Counted from the first letter of the stretch, positions 1 through 7,304 are shown. The stretch is 43,442 nt of DNA from an uncultured Lachnospiraceae bacterium (GCA_947593975.1 CANQDW010000007.1:1-43442), one strand, 5' to 3'. The notes: generated by a model not told the origin, from the sequence alone. Numbers and translations: made by a program.

Positions 1-245
1 CAGCAGACGATGATAAAGCAGCAACAGCAGCTTATCAACGAAATCACGGAAGCCATTAACGAAATTGTCGGCGGCGTTGAATATGAGGATGAATTTTACA
101 AGCACATCTTAGACAAAATGGTTGTGAATGATAAAGACCATATTGATGTGTATTTGAATTTACTTCCTTTGAAATGGAGCTATACGGTTGCGAAAGCATC
201 AAAAAAAGCGTTAGCCCCTGAAAGGAACATTTCAGGGGCTTCTCT
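1..245. mobile_element. One end of a recombinase-bearing element inserted in cotJC
   Basis: CotJC homology, read on the minus strand, is continuous up to the residues LLTDIG near 246-265 and then ends. The next codons belong to other DNA, which carries the recombinase gene. The rest of the element and the 3' part of cotJC would lie to the left, beyond base 1. The exact crossover cannot be fixed by eye; 240-250 is the best estimate, because the family normally continues TEELGHLE where this sequence reads REAPEMF. The recombinase lying at the element edge is typical of integrative elements and of sporulation-gene intervening elements. Confidence 0.7.
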
Positions 246-309
246 ACCTATATCGGTAAGTAATCCCGCTACTGATTTGTCCGTCATAGAATATCTCTGT
301 GACAGATAA
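1..309 (+). CDS. Large serine recombinase, C-terminal end (5' truncated by window)
   Basis: The frame is open from base 1, so only the C-terminal ~100 residues are present. The stretch HIDVYLNLLPLKW, followed by SYTVAKA, resembles the closing segment of large serine recombinases (resolvase plus recombinase plus zinc-ribbon family) of clostridial mobile elements, which make double-strand breaks and join attP to attB. The catalytic N-terminal resolvase domain is outside the window. After about codon 66 the frame runs through a hairpin (213-240) and into DNA that is antisense to cotJC, stopping at TAA 307-309, so its last ~20 codons are borrowed from the target gene. It converges on and overlaps the cotJC fragment. 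Family assignment rests on a short tail and is fairly but not fully certain. Confidence 0.75.
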   Translation, partial: QQTMIKQQQQLINEITEAINEIVGGVEYEDEFYKHILDKMVVNDKDHIDVYLNLLPLKWSYTVAKASKKALAPERNISGASLPISVSNPATDLSVIEYLCDR

Positions 310-431
310 CGCATGGAGGCGCTCATTTCACCGTCGGGACCTCCGTACTGGCTTATGATAACCTGAGCTATTTTGGGATTGCATCTTGTGATTTTTACCG
401 GATACTGAAGTCTTCTTTCATAAGTCCACAT
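180..431 (-). pseudogene. cotJC: CotJC spore-coat Mn-catalase-like protein, 5' fragment interrupted by element
   Basis: The protein begins MWTYERRLQYPVKI and continues through QYGGPDGEMSASMRYLSQRY and LLTDIG, which closely follows the N-terminus of CotJC, a manganese-catalase-fold inner spore coat protein. The ATG at 431 is preceded by GGAAGGAG. About 63 of the usual ~190-220 residues are authentic; about 20 further codons are element DNA ending at a stop at 180-182. The E in DGE (first metal-ligand region) is kept, but the following conserved EELGHLE block with the other metal ligands is absent, so this form cannot be an active catalase. It is last in cotJA-cotJB-cotJC. It is either a dead gene or one restored by excision of the element in the mother cell. 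Confidence 0.88.
213..240 (-). terminator. Hairpin at the element/cotJC junction
   Basis: There is a perfect 11-bp inverted repeat, AGCCCCTGAAA at 213-223 and TTTCAGGGGCT at 230-240, with a 6-base loop. Read on the minus strand it is followed after five bases by seven T residues (201-207), as in an intrinsic terminator, so it could stop cotJ transcription entering the element. Read on the plus strand it lacks a good T tract. It directly abuts the probable recombination point, so a role in recombinase recognition is possible but unproven. Confidence 0.5.
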
Positions 432-435
432 ACGA

Positions 436-687
436 TCACACTCCTTCCCATGGCCATGGATCGTCTGTCCAAGTCCATTTTTGGTCTGATTCCGCGCCGT
501 AGCGCGTGATCGGGCCGTAACATTTTTCATATTCTTTTATTGACTGCTGTCTCTGAACGCGGTATCTCTGATAATAATCGAGAGCCTCTTTGTCGTCCGG
601 ATGGGTATCCAGATACAGCGAGACATCGTCAAGCGCAAAACTTACTTCGTTTATTAACTGCATAAGATTCTTTTTAGCATTGTTCAT
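436..687 (-). CDS. cotJB: Spore coat protein CotJB
   Basis: An 83-residue protein of the CotJB family, a small spore coat component that works with CotJA and CotJC. It shows the family pattern: an N-terminal helix, FALDDVSLYLDTHPDDKEAL, a YEKCYGPI block, and a C-terminal WTWTDDPWPWEG. The start at 687 follows AAAAGGAGG with good spacing. Its start overlaps the end of cotJA by 14 bases and it stops five bases before the cotJC start, so the three genes are translationally coupled. Expression would be expected from a mother-cell sporulation sigma factor; I did not find a convincing promoter. Confidence 0.93.
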   Translation of the reverse strand: MNNAKKNLMQLINEVSFALDDVSLYLDTHPDDKEALDYYQRYRVQRQQSIKEYEKCYGPITRYGAESDQKWTWTDDPWPWEGV

Positions 688-889
688 ATGAACCCCTCCT
701 TTTATCACTGCAGGCAGCAGCGGCGCCATAGAAAGGCAAAACCAGTTCGGCAAATATTGTGCCGTAGCTCAGTCCTTTGCCGGCATCCATAACCTGACAG
801 AACTGCTGCCAGGGTACATAGGCGCTTCCGAGAGGCATGCCTTCTAAGCGGTCATAACTGAATTTGTCGTTAAGTGTGCTACATTCCAT
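674..889 (-). CDS. cotJA: Spore coat associated protein CotJA
   Basis: A 71-residue protein with the CotJA signature MPLGSAYVPWQQF, followed by GLSYGTIFAELVLPFYG. CotJA is a small coat protein encoded first in the cotJABC operon. The ATG at 889 has GAGGGAG six bases upstream; an in-frame ATG at 907 has no ribosome-binding site. The last ~15 residues (AAACSDKRRGSYEQC) are not conserved in the family. The operon indicates an organism able, or recently able, to sporulate. Confidence 0.92.
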   Translation of the reverse strand: MECSTLNDKFSYDRLEGMPLGSAYVPWQQFCQVMDAGKGLSYGTIFAELVLPFYGAAAACSDKRRGSYEQC

Positions 890-1038
890 AAAAACTCCCT
901 CTTGCAATAATGTTTTATATCAATTTATGTCATCTGCTGTAAAAAGTTACAGAATAATATGGTTTTATATTCTTGACAAACACATATGCCGCATTGATAA
1001 TATTAAATAAATATATTATATGTAAAGGGGTAATGCAT

Positions 1039-2940
1039 ATGAAGCTGAACATAAAGGGTATCGGTTTGTATTTTGCATGTCTTATAATGCTTGCGGGGAT
1101 ATTTGGCATATCGCACAAAGTGTATGCCGCAGAGGAGATTGCGATCGATTTCCCGACAGACAGGGGAATATATCAGAGAGGGTATGCGGATACCGCAGAT
1201 GTGTCCGTAACTGTTGATTATGGGGGAAGCGGTCAGGTAAAAGCAAGAGTTGTTGAAGGAAGCAATGTAATAAGCGACTGGAGCGCGCTTGATAATAAGG
1301 AAGGATCCAAATACAGCGGCGTTGTGCCTTCGGTAAAATCGGGCGGCTGGTACCGGCTTGAAGTAGCCGCATATGATGCAGCAGGTTCGGAGCTTGCATC
1401 TGCAGCCGTAGAACATATTGGCGTCGGAGAAGTATTTATTACCGGAGGTCAGTCAAACTCGTGTAATTTTGGCGGGGAAAAGACAACCGCCGAATATGAT
1501 ACTGTGTCGGCGTATGACGCCGAGCATGGGATATGGCAGCACTGCGAAGACAGCCAGCCGAACAGCAGCGGATTTGCAACCGGAAACGGAGGAGGTTCGC
1601 CGTGGCCGACGTTAGGCGATGCATTAACGGAAAAGCTCGGAGTACCGATAGGATTCTGTTCGACCGGATTTGGCGGTACTACAATGGAAGGGCTTTGCAC
1701 GGAGCATTATGAAACTATCAGACAGGCCATAACAGGACTTAGCCGTTATGGGTACAGGGCGTTTCTTATACATCAGGGCGAAGCGGATACCGATTCCACT
1801 CCTATGGATGAATATAGCGTCTCGCTTAAAAAATTGATAGCAATGACGAGAGAGGATGCGGGATACGACCTTATGTGGGTGATCGCGCAGGTATCGTATG
1901 CATGGTCTAATTATAATAATACTGCCAAAATGGAAGCGATAACAAGTACGCAAAGATCAGTATGCAATGACTATGATATATTTGTGGGGCCGACTACCGA
2001 CGACCTTCTTGGGGATTACAGGTATACGGATAATCTCCATCTTAGCAAAAAGGGACTCATTGAGCACGGAAAACGCTGGGCTGACGTGCTTATTGAAAAG
2101 CTGTTTACCGGCTATAAACTTAATGCGGATATAAATGTAGCGCACGGAAAGATTAACCAGTGCGGCAATTCATATTATGCAGGGGAAAGCATAAAGCTTT
2201 CGGCGCAGGCAGACGACGGTTATTATCTGGTCCCGGGCTCGTTTAAAGTTACGGGAAGCGAGGGCGAGATTGAACTTTCGGATGATACATTTAAGATGAG
2301 GGCGCAGGATTTGACCGTTACGGCAGAATTTGCGCAGCTCCCGGGATATCTTTTAAGTCTTGGCGCTAAAATAAAAGAGGCTGAACTTGTCAATCCCGCA
2401 GAATATGAGGCCGGAGGCATTAATGTACTTAAAGAGGCTGTAGCCGCCGCAAAGAAGATATATGCCAATCCGTCGGCAGCGGAAGAGGAAGCCAAACAGG
2501 CGCAGGCGGCAATTGAAAGCGCAATGTCAGGGCTTGTGAAGATTCAAAAAGGACAGGAGAATACAAATACGCAGGTCGTTTCAGTAAATGTATATACTGT
2601 CGGAAACCTGAAATATAAAATTGCTGCAGCGGGCAATGAAAAAGAAGTAAGCGTTGCCGGACTTGTAAATAAAAATAAGACGTCGGTAACGATACCTAAG
2701 ACGGTTACGATAAACGGCGAAAAATATAAAGTGGTTTCAATTGAAAAGAAAGCATTTGCAAAGGCAAAGAAACTTAAAAAAGTAGTGATAAAATCAATTT
2801 ACATAAAGACTATAGGTAAAAATGCATTTAAGGGAACAAATGCAAAACTTAAGATCAAAGTGCCTTCAAAGAAGTTTGCGGCATATAAAAAACTGATCAA
2901 AAAATCAGGTTTTAAAAAGGCGTCAAAAATAGTGAAATAG
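1039..2940 (+). CDS. Secreted SASA/CE6-like carbohydrate esterase with C-terminal LRR-like tail
   Basis: A 634-residue exported protein. Residues 1-31 are a signal peptide (hydrophobic core CLIMLAGIFGI, likely cut after VYA). An N-terminal beta domain is followed by an SGNH-fold esterase related to sialate O-acetylesterases and acetylxylan esterases: GGQSNSCNF with the nucleophile serine, GFGGTTMEG, HQGEAD, and DNLHL with the catalytic Asp/His. A repeat domain (AHGKINQ...VTAEF), an alanine-rich helical segment and a lysine-rich BspA/LRR_5-like end (KAFAKAKKLKKV, GKNAF) follow. It probably removes acetyl groups from plant or host glycans outside the cell. ATG 1039 has AAAGGGG at suitable spacing; ATG 1033 is too close. 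It is monocistronic, divergent from cotJA. The substrate is not predictable. Confidence 0.78.
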   Translation: MKLNIKGIGLYFACLIMLAGIFGISHKVYAAEEIAIDFPTDRGIYQRGYADTADVSVTVDYGGSGQVKARVVEGSNVISDWSALDNKEGSKYSGVVPSVKSGGWYRLEVAAYDAAGSELASAAVEHIGVGEVFITGGQSNSCNFGGEKTTAEYDTVSAYDAEHGIWQHCEDSQPNSSGFATGNGGGSPWPTLGDALTEKLGVPIGFCSTGFGGTTMEGLCTEHYETIRQAITGLSRYGYRAFLIHQGEADTDSTPMDEYSVSLKKLIAMTREDAGYDLMWVIAQVSYAWSNYNNTAKMEAITSTQRSVCNDYDIFVGPTTDDLLGDYRYTDNLHLSKKGLIEHGKRWADVLIEKLFTGYKLNADINVAHGKINQCGNSYYAGESIKLSAQADDGYYLVPGSFKVTGSEGEIELSDDTFKMRAQDLTVTAEFAQLPGYLLSLGAKIKEAELVNPAEYEAGGINVLKEAVAAAKKIYANPSAAEEEAKQAQAAIESAMSGLVKIQKGQENTNTQVVSVNVYTVGNLKYKIAAAGNEKEVSVAGLVNKNKTSVTIPKTVTINGEKYKVVSIEKKAFAKAKKLKKVVIKSIYIKTIGKNAFKGTNAKLKIKVPSKKFAAYKKLIKKSGFKKASKIVK

Positions 2941-2965
2941 TAATATAAAACAAAGCAGAATATTG

Positions 2966-3015
2966 TTGACAGCAGAAGTGGAAATAAGATATTATTAGAT
3001 AGTAATAATTACTAT
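2966..3015 (+). promoter_or_regulatory. Rubrerythrin promoter with Fur/PerR-type 7-1-7 operator
   Basis: TTGACA (2966-2971) and TATTAT (2990-2995) are separated by 18 bases. Immediately downstream lies the perfect dyad TAGTAAT-A-ATTACTA (3000-3014), a 7-1-7 arrangement like PerR boxes (consensus TTATAAT-N-ATTATAA, five of seven matches per arm). A repressor bound here would cover the transcription start. Peroxide control of rubrerythrin by PerR is known in clostridia; its use here is inference. Confidence 0.6.
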
Positions 3016-3051
3016 TATTAAAAAATTCAAATAAAAAGGAGAGATTATATT

Positions 3052-3594
3052 ATGGCAAAATATGTATGTTCAGTATGCGGTTATGTACATGAAGGAGATT
3101 CAGCTCCGGAGAAATGTCCGCAGTGCAATGCGCCTGCAAGCAAATTTACAGAGCAGAGCGGAGATATGACATGGGCATCAGAGCATGTTGTAGGAGTTGC
3201 GCAGGGAGTACCTGAGGATATTATTGAAGATCTCCGTGCAAACTTCAATGGAGAATGTTCAGAAGTCGGCATGTATCTTGCAATGGCAAGAGTAGCACAT
3301 AGAGAGGGATATCCTGAGATTGGCATGTACTGGGAGAAAGCAGCTTATGAAGAAGCAGAACATGCTGCTAAATTCGCAGAGCTTCTCGGAGAAGTTGTAA
3401 CTGACAGCACTAAGAAGAATCTTGAGATGCGTGTTGAAGCCGAGAACGGAGCTACGGCAGGAAAGACAGATCTTGCTAAGCGCGCTAAAGCGCTTAATCT
3501 TGACGCAATCCATGATACCGTTCATGAGATGGCAAGGGATGAGGCAAGACACGGCAAGGCATTCAAGGGACTTCTTGAGAGGTATTTCGGATAA
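3052..3594 (+). CDS. rbr: Rubrerythrin with N-terminal rubredoxin domain
   Basis: A 180-residue peroxide-reducing enzyme of anaerobes. Residues 1-36 form a rubredoxin domain (CSVCGY and CPQCNAP, two CxxC pairs binding one iron). The remainder is a ferritin-like four-helix domain with di-iron ligands in [20 protein letters not shown] and [12 protein letters not shown]. The rubredoxin comes first, the reverse of classical rubrerythrin; such reverse rubrerythrins act as H2O2 and O2 reductases in clostridia. The start has GGAGA upstream. It is a single-gene unit with its own promoter, operator and terminator. Confidence 0.93.
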   Translation: MAKYVCSVCGYVHEGDSAPEKCPQCNAPASKFTEQSGDMTWASEHVVGVAQGVPEDIIEDLRANFNGECSEVGMYLAMARVAHREGYPEIGMYWEKAAYEEAEHAAKFAELLGEVVTDSTKKNLEMRVEAENGATAGKTDLAKRAKALNLDAIHDTVHEMARDEARHGKAFKGLLERYFG

Positions 3595-3627
3595 GAAAAA
3601 CCTGTGAATTGAATATGTATTGAATTA

Positions 3628-3667
3628 AAAGGGATGATCTGTGGTCAGGTCATCCCTTTAATATTTC
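3628..3667 (+). terminator. Terminator after rubrerythrin
   Basis: A 10-bp perfect stem, AAAGGGATGA (3628-3637) with TCATCCCTTT (3650-3659), followed by an A/T-rich tract. It separates rbr from the downstream ATPase gene, which has its own promoter. Confidence 0.7.
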
Positions 3668-3678
3668 ATGAAAAAAAG

Positions 3679-3706
3679 TTGCATAAAAAATAATACATGG
3701 TATAAT
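3679..3706 (+). promoter_or_regulatory. Sigma-A-type promoter of the ATPase/RloB-like pair
   Basis: TTGCAT (3679-3684) and TATAAT (3701-3706) with a 16-base spacer, 42 bases ahead of the ATPase start. No clear operator is visible. Confidence 0.6.
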
Positions 3707-3748
3707 ATAAATAGAAGACGGTCCAAAAACGGTTTGGAGGAATAAAAA

Positions 3749-5026
3749 ATGATTATAGAGGTAAGGGCAAAAAACTGTTATGTATTTGAGGATGAAATCA
3801 TATTCTCAATGAAGGCGGATATGAGAAATAAAAAATTCGGGACTAATGTTTATAAAGAAAATAATTTCCATGTCCTTAAAACGGCAGGCATCTATGGAGC
3901 TAACAATGCGGGAAAGACCTGTTTGATTAAATGTATAAGAGGAATAAAAAACGTACTGTTAAATAGAAAAAGCGGTTTGCAGCCTAATATATTTACTAAA
4001 AATCCCGTATGTGAATTAGGTATCACATTCATGTATTCGGGAAAGAAGTATTCGTATGATTTTAAGTATGATACGGAAAAAGAGGAATATGTGTACGAGT
4101 CGTTTTCGGAGATTTTAAAAGATAGGTATAATAATGAAAAAGCAGTATGCTGCTTGAAAAAAGACAGCATAAACGAGATATATGAATGTGAAGATGACGA
4201 TATGCAGAAAATGATTCCTGTTATGTCAAAAAATAACTTATTATGTTATGTAGTAGACACAAGCAAATTTAGGCATATGGATAAAATGAAACAGATTTTG
4301 CTCGGATTTGCGCAGAACATTGATATTATTAATATGAATAATATACCAATACAGCATACTATTAAACTTATGAAAAGCAAGGATAAACTGCAGCAAAAAG
4401 TTGTCGGCTTTATTAAAAATGCGGATTTGTATATGGATAATTATGAATTCGCTGATATGGATAAGATTAAATTTAAGAATATTGATGGAGATGAAAAACC
4501 GGAAGAAAAAGTACTTGATATACCGGAAGACGTAATGGATCAAATCAGGCTGGTTTCTACTTATAGGGGTGTCCATGTGCCAAGTATGTTATTTGATTCT
4601 ACCGGAACAAAGAAGATTGCAGCGATTGCAAGTTATGTCATTGAAGCGCTTGAACAGGGGAGAGTTCTTGTTGTGGATGAACTGGACAGCAGTATTCATT
4701 TTAAACTTACAAGAGCCATTGTAGCGATGTTTAATCATGAATTGAATACAAATGCGCAGATGATATTTACCGTTCACGATATTAATCTCATGGATTGCAA
4801 GAGAATGTTTAGAAAGGAACAGATTTGGTTCGTTCATAAGGATGAAGAGGGTGTATATGTGTATTCGCTTGCAGATTTTACGGCGCAGCAGGGAGTAAGG
4901 GATACTACGGATATTATGGAAAAATACAGAAAAGGCGCTCTGGGGGCGCTGCCTGATCCGGAACTTATCAATTCACTGCTTAGCATGAAAGGCAATGCAA
5001 AAGGGGATGATACCGATGCCGAGTAA
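3749..5026 (+). CDS. ABC/OLD-type AAA ATPase (possible defence ATPase)
   Basis: A 425-residue cytoplasmic ATPase of the AAA_21/AAA_15 type, related to OLD, RloA and AbiLi proteins. Walker A is GANNAGKT (50-57), a signature-like DSTGTKKIAA lies near 280, Walker B is VLVVDELD near 306, and a switch histidine sits in FTVHD near 340. The middle is a divergent insert with no domain I recognise. It overlaps the next gene by 11 bases, so the two are co-translated. Such pairs usually act in phage defence, with the ATPase controlling a partner nuclease. Flanking genes are unrelated housekeeping genes, as expected of an acquired module. ATPase identity is secure; the defence role is inference. Confidence 0.8.
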   Translation: MIIEVRAKNCYVFEDEIIFSMKADMRNKKFGTNVYKENNFHVLKTAGIYGANNAGKTCLIKCIRGIKNVLLNRKSGLQPNIFTKNPVCELGITFMYSGKKYSYDFKYDTEKEEYVYESFSEILKDRYNNEKAVCCLKKDSINEIYECEDDDMQKMIPVMSKNNLLCYVVDTSKFRHMDKMKQILLGFAQNIDIINMNNIPIQHTIKLMKSKDKLQQKVVGFIKNADLYMDNYEFADMDKIKFKNIDGDEKPEEKVLDIPEDVMDQIRLVSTYRGVHVPSMLFDSTGTKKIAAIASYVIEALEQGRVLVVDELDSSIHFKLTRAIVAMFNHELNTNAQMIFTVHDINLMDCKRMFRKEQIWFVHKDEEGVYVYSLADFTAQQGVRDTTDIMEKYRKGALGALPDPELINSLLSMKGNAKGDDTDAE

Positions 5027-5651
5027 ACTGCCCCGGTTTTCGGATGATCACAAAATCTGCATTATCTGTGAAGGCAGTGAAGAGTATGAATATCTGAAAC
5101 GCCTGAGAGATTTAAAAGTGTGGAATGAACAATATGAGATATCATTGGTCAATGCCTGCGGGAACGGAAATATACCGGCGAGATATCAGGACAAGTATCA
5201 AAATGGATCGTATGAGCTCGTGCTTGTATTTTGCGATACCGAGAAGAAACCGTATGAACAGTATGTGGATATTAAACGTAAGATTAATGAATTTCATGGT
5301 GTGGATAATGCCGCTGATGAAGTGATAATATTTGGCAATCCATGTACGATGCAGATCATATCTAAGCACTGGACTGATGAAAATTTGAAATCATCTGCAA
5401 AATCGGTCAATGCTCCTTTGATAAAGGAATATACAGGCGTAGAGAATTATAAAGGAAGATCAGACCAGATTAGAAAAATAATGCTACATATCACTGCAAC
5501 AAATTATGCAGATATGTGCCATAGGGTAAATAACTTGGACTTGTATGATGTTATTGTGGGAAGTAGTAATTTTGGAAAATTTATTAAGTTTTTTGAGAAT
5601 GATAGCTGCGAATGGATTGAAGAAATTAACAGAAAATTAGATTCTTTTTGA
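5016..5651 (+). CDS. RloB-like protein, partner of the ATPase
   Basis: A 211-residue protein whose N-terminus, HKICIICEGSEEYEYLKRL, resembles the opening of RloB/AbiLii-type proteins (CEG.TE..Y, a Toprim-like first motif with a catalytic Glu). The segment YELVLVFCDTEKK would be the Asp motif. The C-terminal half (KSVNAPLIKEYTGVENYKGR and beyond) is not recognisable. I chose ATG 5016 because AAAAGGGG lies about nine bases upstream; the in-frame ATG 5007 is too close. By analogy to other ATPase/Toprim pairs it may be the nuclease effector. The family call is moderate because the similarity is confined to short motifs. Confidence 0.55.
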   Translation: MPSKLPRFSDDHKICIICEGSEEYEYLKRLRDLKVWNEQYEISLVNACGNGNIPARYQDKYQNGSYELVLVFCDTEKKPYEQYVDIKRKINEFHGVDNAADEVIIFGNPCTMQIISKHWTDENLKSSAKSVNAPLIKEYTGVENYKGRSDQIRKIMLHITATNYADMCHRVNNLDLYDVIVGSSNFGKFIKFFENDSCEWIEEINRKLDSF

Positions 5652-5670
5652 AAGCCTATATGCAGCCGTA

Positions 5671-6885
5671 TCAGTTCCATTCCTTTGCAGTCAGAAAATC
5701 ACGGATATTTTTATGCTTGATACCGTTTTGGCTCATGTCAAGCTCATCCATTGTAACGACGTACTTAGGGTAATTATCCCGTATGAGCTCATAAGCGCCA
5801 AATTCCCGCCTGACTGTTTCTTCAGTGGCCAGCAGATAGGCAACCTGAACGTATAGCTTTTCCCTGCGGCGATGGCAGACAAAATCAATCTCACGATCAC
5901 CGACTTTGCCGACTGTAACTGTATACCCGCGCCTGAGAAGTTCCATGTGAACTATGTTTTCAAGGATCAGATTGATGTCCTGCATATTTCCGCCAAACAC
6001 AGCTTCACGTATACCATGGTCAGCGATATAGTATTTTTCGTTGGATGCAAGGAGCTGTTTGCCCTGCAAGTCCTCTCTTTTGACCTGATAAAGCAGATAG
6101 GCGTCGCAGCAGTATTTGATATAGTTGAGCACGGTTTCCACTGACGCAGAGCGGTGTTCGCTTTTTAAAAACTTTACAAGAGAATTTGCAGAGAAAGTAG
6201 TCCCTGCATTTGACATTGCATAAGTAATGATCCGTTCCAGCAGATCCACGTCGCGTACTTTATTTCTGCTGACAATATCTTTGAGCTGAACAGAGTTGAA
6301 AAGATCGGTAAGGTATTGCCGGGACGGTTCTTCGGCGTAATTGATGTTTGCTAGGTAAGGCATCCCGCCGGACACAAGGTATTTTTGAAAGCATTGCTGC
6401 ATTGTGGCGTTTGGTTCAACTGTATGATAAAGTTTCAAAAATTCAGAGAAAGAAAACGGGTATATTACAAATTCCACATATCGTCCGCCTAGGTATGTTG
6501 CAAGTTCGCCGGACAGAAGTTTTGCATTTGAACCTGTGATGTATATATCACAGTCAAGGGATATGCGCAGAGAATTTATACACCTTTCCCAATCTGCAAC
6601 TTCCTGGATCTCATCAAAAAACAGGTATGTCTTTCCGTCAATATCTTTTGCCATTTTAAGGATTTCGGCATGGAGAGCATCTGCAGTGAGAAGATGGGCG
6701 TTTTTCATATCCTCAAAATTGAAAGATATAAATTGTCCGTCAGAAACGCCTGACTCTGTAAGTTCTATTTTTATAAGCTCAAGCATGACGGATTTCCCGC
6801 TTCGCCGTATACCGGTCATTACTTTGATAAGGTCGCTGCCGATAAAAGGGCGTATACGGCTCATATAGGCTTCTCTTTTGATCAT
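5671..6885 (-). CDS. AAA ATPase with DUF4143 C-terminal domain
   Basis: A 404-residue protein of the AAA_14 plus DUF4143 family, widespread in anaerobes and archaea. Walker A is GIRRSGKS (about 25-32), Walker B YLFFDEIQE, sensor-1 region CDIYITGSNA. The C-terminal half has the DUF4143 pattern, including LENIVHMELLRRGY, then GDREIDFVC, the last resembling a degenerate PD-(D/E)xK nuclease core. ATG 6885 is preceded by GGAAGGTG. It converges on the RloB-like gene with 19 bases between stops. Cellular role is unknown; many copies occur in accessory DNA. Confidence 0.85.
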   Translation of the reverse strand: MIKREAYMSRIRPFIGSDLIKVMTGIRRSGKSVMLELIKIELTESGVSDGQFISFNFEDMKNAHLLTADALHAEILKMAKDIDGKTYLFFDEIQEVADWERCINSLRISLDCDIYITGSNAKLLSGELATYLGGRYVEFVIYPFSFSEFLKLYHTVEPNATMQQCFQKYLVSGGMPYLANINYAEEPSRQYLTDLFNSVQLKDIVSRNKVRDVDLLERIITYAMSNAGTTFSANSLVKFLKSEHRSASVETVLNYIKYCCDAYLLYQVKREDLQGKQLLASNEKYYIADHGIREAVFGGNMQDINLILENIVHMELLRRGYTVTVGKVGDREIDFVCHRRREKLYVQVAYLLATEETVRREFGAYELIRDNYPKYVVTMDELDMSQNGIKHKNIRDFLTAKEWN

Positions 6886-6917
6886 AGATGGTCACCTTCC
6901 TTCTTCTGATTAATTTT

Positions 6918-6946
6918 AGTATACATCAGATATAATGGAAAATCAA
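6918..6946 (-). promoter_or_regulatory. Promoter of the AAA-DUF4143 gene
   Basis: On the minus strand TTGATT (6946-6941) and TATACT (6923-6918) are separated by exactly 17 bases, about 33 bases before the start codon. Confidence 0.55.
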
Positions 6947-7127
6947 TGGAATAATTAGAATTTTATACGATATAACTGATAAAAATGGAGCAACATATTC
7001 TTAGTAAAAATATTATACTTGATTTTCATTATACTGTAATAGCAATAAAATCAGTAGATATTTTCAATTTGTCATGGTATGATGGAATTAAAGAATGACA
7101 AAAACAATGGAAAGAGAGGCGATACAG

Positions 7128-7304
7128 ATGTGTAATCTTTCGCAGGGAATTGTGGATAAGACTATCATTAGAAATATTATGAATTTGATGGATAGCCTTG
7201 GATTATCGGAGGAAGAATGTATGGATGCATTAAAAGTGCCGGATGAGTACAGAAAAATGTACCATATGATGTTGCAGGAAAAGTTAGAAACAACTCAGAT
7301 ATAA
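7128..7304 (+). CDS. Small helical protein of the MCNLSQGI family
   Basis: A 58-residue protein opening MCNLSQGIVDKT and ending with a block like LGLSEEECMDALKVPDEYRKMY. The same opening and closing occur in many short clostridial proteins, and the closing block resembles the C-terminal tail of Rpn/PD-(D/E)xK transposase-related proteins. Here the usual central run of GIEKG-like repeats is reduced to almost nothing. ATG 7128 has GAGAGG eight bases upstream; ATG 7095 has no good site. No function can be assigned. Confidence 0.55.
   Translation: MCNLSQGIVDKTIIRNIMNLMDSLGLSEEECMDALKVPDEYRKMYHMMLQEKLETTQI

Noticed and set aside
213-240. Hairpin taken as the recombinase crossover dyad
   Set aside because: Its centre (226-227) is about 20 bases from where cotJC homology ends, and a hybrid att site should not be perfectly symmetric; the terminator reading is simpler.
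432-530. Upstream extension of the cotJC frame to an ATG at 530
   Set aside because: Homology starts exactly at 431 with a good ribosome-binding site; the extension lies antisense-free but inside cotJB in another frame and has no family similarity.
2989-3003. A 15-base identical repeat shared with 25243-25257, suggesting a common operator for rubrerythrin and xylanase
   Set aside because: An AT-rich 15-mer repeat is expected by chance in 43 kb, and the flanking bases, including the dyad arms, are not shared.
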